Shown here piece after piece: positions 60,837 to 64,000 of a stretch of 64,000 bases of DNA. The stretch lies in the NCBI GenBank assembly GCA_021464415.1, contig CM038471.1, forward strand, positions 28,927,234 to 28,991,233, written 5' to 3'. The position numbers and the translations under genes are program-made. A model generated the notes under the pieces. It saw only the letters and a program-made list of their open reading frames with translations. It ran no database searches and was not told the origin of the DNA. This DNA is from Lonicera japonica. Taxonomy: Eukaryota > Streptophyta > Magnoliopsida > Dipsacales > Caprifoliaceae. Position 1 is the stretch's first letter, and every line of letters starts with the position of its first letter.

Positions 60837-61224
60837 AATGTCGATCACAAATTTAATTTTATCAACTTGTAGTTAGTGGCAGTAGTTTATGCGACCGCGT
60901 TATGCATATCAGACTTTTCTAGAACATCCACAATAGTATAATTTGAATATGACAAGTGTTAGAAGAAATGACCGAATACTAATTAAGCATCAAAACAGAC
61001 GAAAGATGTTAAGAATATATAAGAACTTAGTCAAAAAAAAATAAAGAAATAAAAATTTATCTAATATATAACACAATATTGTAAGAAAAACTTATTCTAC
61101 TAATTTGGAAAAATTTACTCAGCTTCATTAAATATTTCACTCGGAATTAAATACATTTTTTAACGGCATAAATTTTTACACCGCTTATGTTTAAAAAAAA
61201 GAAAACAATTCCTCAGTAACGACC

Positions 61225-61232
61225 GATAAATA
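61225..61232 (+). promoter_or_regulatory. Altered TATA box of UGT-3
   Basis: The position aligned with CTATAAAT in UGT-1 and UGT-2 reads CGATAAATA. The upstream AACGG is AACGA. Both changes could weaken the promoter. Confidence 0.5.
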
Positions 61233-61336
61233 CAACCATACTCCTGAAAAATCAACTCAAAACAAAATTTCCTCTCTCTCACACTAGAAACTCTCTCCCT
61301 AAAATTTCAAATATCTAGAGAGAGAAAACTAAAGCA

Positions 61337-61372
61337 ATGGAACAAGAACAGAAGCAGAAGCAGCTCCACATA

Positions 61373-61407
<35 letters not shown>

Positions 61408-64000
61408 TCCGACCCTCGACATGGCCAAACTCTTCTCCTCCACCACCACCACCTCCACCTCCGTGAAATCCACCATCATCACCACCCCACTCAACGCCCA
61501 CACTTTCTCCACATCTATCCGCTCCTCCCGACTTGACCTCCAGATCCTCGAATTCCCCTCCGCAGCCGCTGGCCTACCGGAGGGAGTCGAGAACGTCAGC
61601 CATTGCACATCGGAGGAGATGGTGATTAGGTTCTACCTGGCCACCGCACTCCTCCAGGAGCCGCTCGAGAGGCTGCTGGGAGAGTTGAGGCCAGATTGTC
61701 TCGTCGCAGACATATTCTTCCCGTGGGCTACACATGCAGCCTCGAGATTTGGGATCCCGAGGCTGATGTTCCATGGGACGGGCTTCTTCGCACTTTGCGC
61801 AATGGAGAGTATGAGGATGTACAAGCCATTTAAGGAAGTAGAATCGGATTCCGAGCCTTTCGTTTTGCCCAATCTTCCTCATGAGATTAAGCTTCTTCGA
61901 ACTCAGGTACAAATCGCCAAAATGTATTCACTTAATATACGCTAGAACATTTGGTACACGCGGTCTAAAGTACTATGTATTTCATAGAATATTTTAATAT
62001 CATATGATACGGTACTTTTTGATCAATCGATTTGAAAAATTCTTTATACGGGGTTCAAATCTTGGATGAAGGTAAAATTTCATGGTGAAAATGCAACTCA
62101 TCTTGTGAATAGTTAAAAAAATGAAACGAACTATTTAGTGAGATGTTCTCTCTAATTATTTTTTTTTTCAACTTTTAAAAAAAATTACAAGTGCCTTCGA
62201 ATATTTTATAATTTTATTTTTCAACAAACCTTTAATATTTCAAATTATATGTCATAAAGTGAATTTGTTAGAGGAGAGGGGTTGGTCCAGTGGTAGGCAA
62301 TCTCTACCATTGTCTTGAGGGCAAGGGTTCGACTCATGGGTGGACAAGGTTCGACTCATGGGGTGGGAAGGAAGGATTTTTCTTTATTTGTAAGATTAAG
62401 GGAGAGACTTAGACCTCCCTTTTAAAAAAAAAGTGAATTTTTTAATATGGTCCATCTAAAAAATTAACCAATGCATTTTTAACACACCTGTAGTTTTGTT
62501 TTTGGCGACTTTCGAATTTTTTAGGTGGAATTTTTTCCTTTTTTTTTCTAATTCTTTTTGAAGTTGTCCAAATATATTATTTTAATAATAATCAAATATA
62601 TTACTTTGTCCCAAAAAAAAACATACTTTGACCTTTTTTGTTGGTCATTTAATTTGGAATTAATTTATCAAGTAAATATATATTTACATATCAAATTAAA
62701 TGACCAAATTATTAGCCTGAATAATGTATTATAATTTGTATTGGTTACTGTGTGGATCTGTATTCATTTTGTATTTTAAAAGGGTTGTTTAACTCTCTCC
62801 CTTCTAATTACAAATAACAAAAATCCACCCAAACCCTCCTAGTGATATTCAAATCTAAGATCTCTTCTCGATCCGAGTGGACACCTCCCCAAATAGACTA
62901 GCCTATTTGCCCTTTGTATACACTTATATTGCTTCTCTTTTATATTATTTATATAGTGAAAATACAAAAACGTTAGTACACAAATACAATTTACAGACCA
63001 ATAGCTAGAAATTACATCCAACAAGATTAAACCATTTAATGGTTTGACTAATCTTGTTTAAAAAAAATCATTTTGTTTACCAACTTTTTTTAACGTTATA
63101 TTTTGTGTCTCCTATTATTATTTCTAGGTTATAAAGTCTTAATGTTAAGCAAGGATCCAGCTCCCAATGTTTTAAATTTGAATAATCAGTTTTAAATTGA
63201 ATGACTAAGATTTTGAGTTCTCATTAGAGGCCTGCCACCTGAGTTTATCCGTCTGGCGATAATTATTACATTGAAACTAGTTTAAATTATTCAATTTAAA
63301 ATTAATGGTTCAAATTTATTGCTCTAGAAGTATATATTTTGTTATTAAAGAATTAATTAGGATTGACTTTGAAATAATTGAATATATGTTCGAAATGCAT
63401 GGATGTGATTAGCAACATAATTCAATAAATTGTGACTTTTTCATAATTTAGTTTTAATATTAACATATTGTGTGTCTTAATATTTTGACCGCTTTAAATG
63501 CAGATTGCTCAACATGAACTAGAAGAGACTACAAATGACTTAACAGAGTTTTTAAATCAAGTTAAAAACTCTGATTTAGAAAGCTATGGTGTTATCGTGA
63601 ATAGCTTCTTAGAGCTTGAACCAGATTATGCAAATCATTATAGAAATGTTTTGAAGAGAAAGGCGTGGCATATAGGACCGCTTTCATTATGTACTAAAGA
63701 TATCAACGATAAAGAGGTGAGAGGAAAGAAGTCTGCAATTGATGAACACGAGTGCTTGAAATGGATGGATTCCCAAAAACTTAATTCAGTTATCTATGTT
63801 TGTTTTGGAAGCGTGGTCGATATTTCTGCTGCTCAATTATATGAAATTGCAATGGGGCTTGAAGCTTCTGACCAGCCGTTCATATGGGTGGTTAGGAGAA
63901 GCAGAAATGAAGACGAAAACATGTGGTTGCCTGACGGATTTGAAGAGAAAACCAAAGGTCGGGGGCTAATTATAAGAGGTTGGGCTCCACAAGTTTTGAT
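61337..64000 (+). CDS. UGT-3: UGT73-type glycosyltransferase, cut by window end
   Basis: Exon 1 is 61337-61906 (190 codons). A phase-0 GT-AG intron of 1597 bp follows, and exon 2 starts at 63504 and runs off the window within the PSPG box (RGWAPQVL). H22 is kept but the flanking residue is Gln (AQGHMIP) where UGT-1 and UGT-2 have His. The catalytic Asp is D125 (CLVADIFFPWA), shifted by four residues inserted in a Thr/Ser tract built from ACC/TCC repeats. No stop or frameshift in the visible part. It is the most diverged of the three, with several differences in the exon 1 acceptor-binding half (NVSHCTSEEMVIRFYLATAL), so acceptor choice may differ. Confidence 0.92.
62267..62430 (+). mobile_element. 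tRNA-derived SINE in the UGT-3 intron
   Basis: 164 bp with an RNA polymerase III A box (TTGGTCCAGTGGTAGGC, from 62282) and B box GGTTCGACTCA at 62326-62336. The B box is repeated at 62348-62358 within a ~22-bp tandem duplication. The element ends in a short A tail and is flanked by perfect 10-bp duplications AAGTGAATTT (62257-62266 and 62431-62440). It is in sense orientation and moved by LINE machinery. Confidence 0.9.
62641..62707. repeat. Perfect 16-bp stem hairpin in the UGT-3 intron
   Basis: TTGGTCATTTAATTTG at 62641-62656 pairs with CAAATTAAATGACCAA at 62692-62707 across a 35-base loop that itself contains TAAATATATATTTA. It may be the core of a small foldback element. Confidence 0.75.

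Overview
The window is nuclear DNA from a flowering plant, most likely a eudicot. It is AT-rich and has a few intron-containing genes separated by nested, decayed retrotransposons and DNA transposons. I cannot name the species. The only host genes I can support are three tandem, same-strand family-1 UDP-glycosyltransferases of the UGT73 type (group D, related to scopoletin/flavonoid/phenylpropanoid glucosyltransferases). They are UGT-1 (16360-18135), UGT-2 (54077-56363) and UGT-3 (61337 to the window end, truncated). Each has two exons joined by one phase-0 GT-AG intron at the same codon. Introns measure 321, 823 and 1597 bp, and much of the difference comes from a Stowaway-like MITE (UGT-2) and a tRNA-derived SINE plus other sequence (UGT-3).

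Layout: 1-9.8 kb holds an anciently duplicated segment, a MITE whose empty site is preserved in the other copy, a solo copia LTR and a truncated, broken Tork-like copia element on the minus strand. 9.9-12.5 kb holds remnants of a plant-mobile-domain gene and a MuDR-type transposase. 13.9-19.1 kb is the first UGT duplication unit. 19.7-21.1 kb holds a second mobile-domain remnant interrupted by a hAT-like element. 23.5-29.1 kb is a CACTA element with a 3.5-kb gypsy-type solo LTR inserted 16 bp from its left end. 30.7-36.0 kb is a copia element with both LTRs and a perfect target-site duplication whose interior is a 1.53-kb inverted repeat around a 1.09-kb spacer. 37.7-48.1 kb is a nearly full-length Athila-like gypsy element with two 1725-bp LTRs and long gag and pol frames. 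48-53.9 kb is AT-rich, locally duplicated sequence leading into UGT-2. The UGT-2 unit joins the UGT-3 unit at about 57,300, and a ~1.3-kb insertion carrying a palindromic minisatellite lies between the two genes.

The three UGTs are paralogues from unequal duplication of a roughly 5-kb unit (promoter, gene and 3' flank). UGT-1 looks intact. UGT-2 is open throughout but has Cys-to-Tyr in the conserved HCGWNS box. UGT-3 is open as far as it is visible but has a changed TATA box. I did not find a clearly new biological system. The best candidates for follow-up are the hairpin copia element, the palindromic minisatellite and the divergence among the UGT copies. All boundaries, identities and difference counts were read by eye, not computed.
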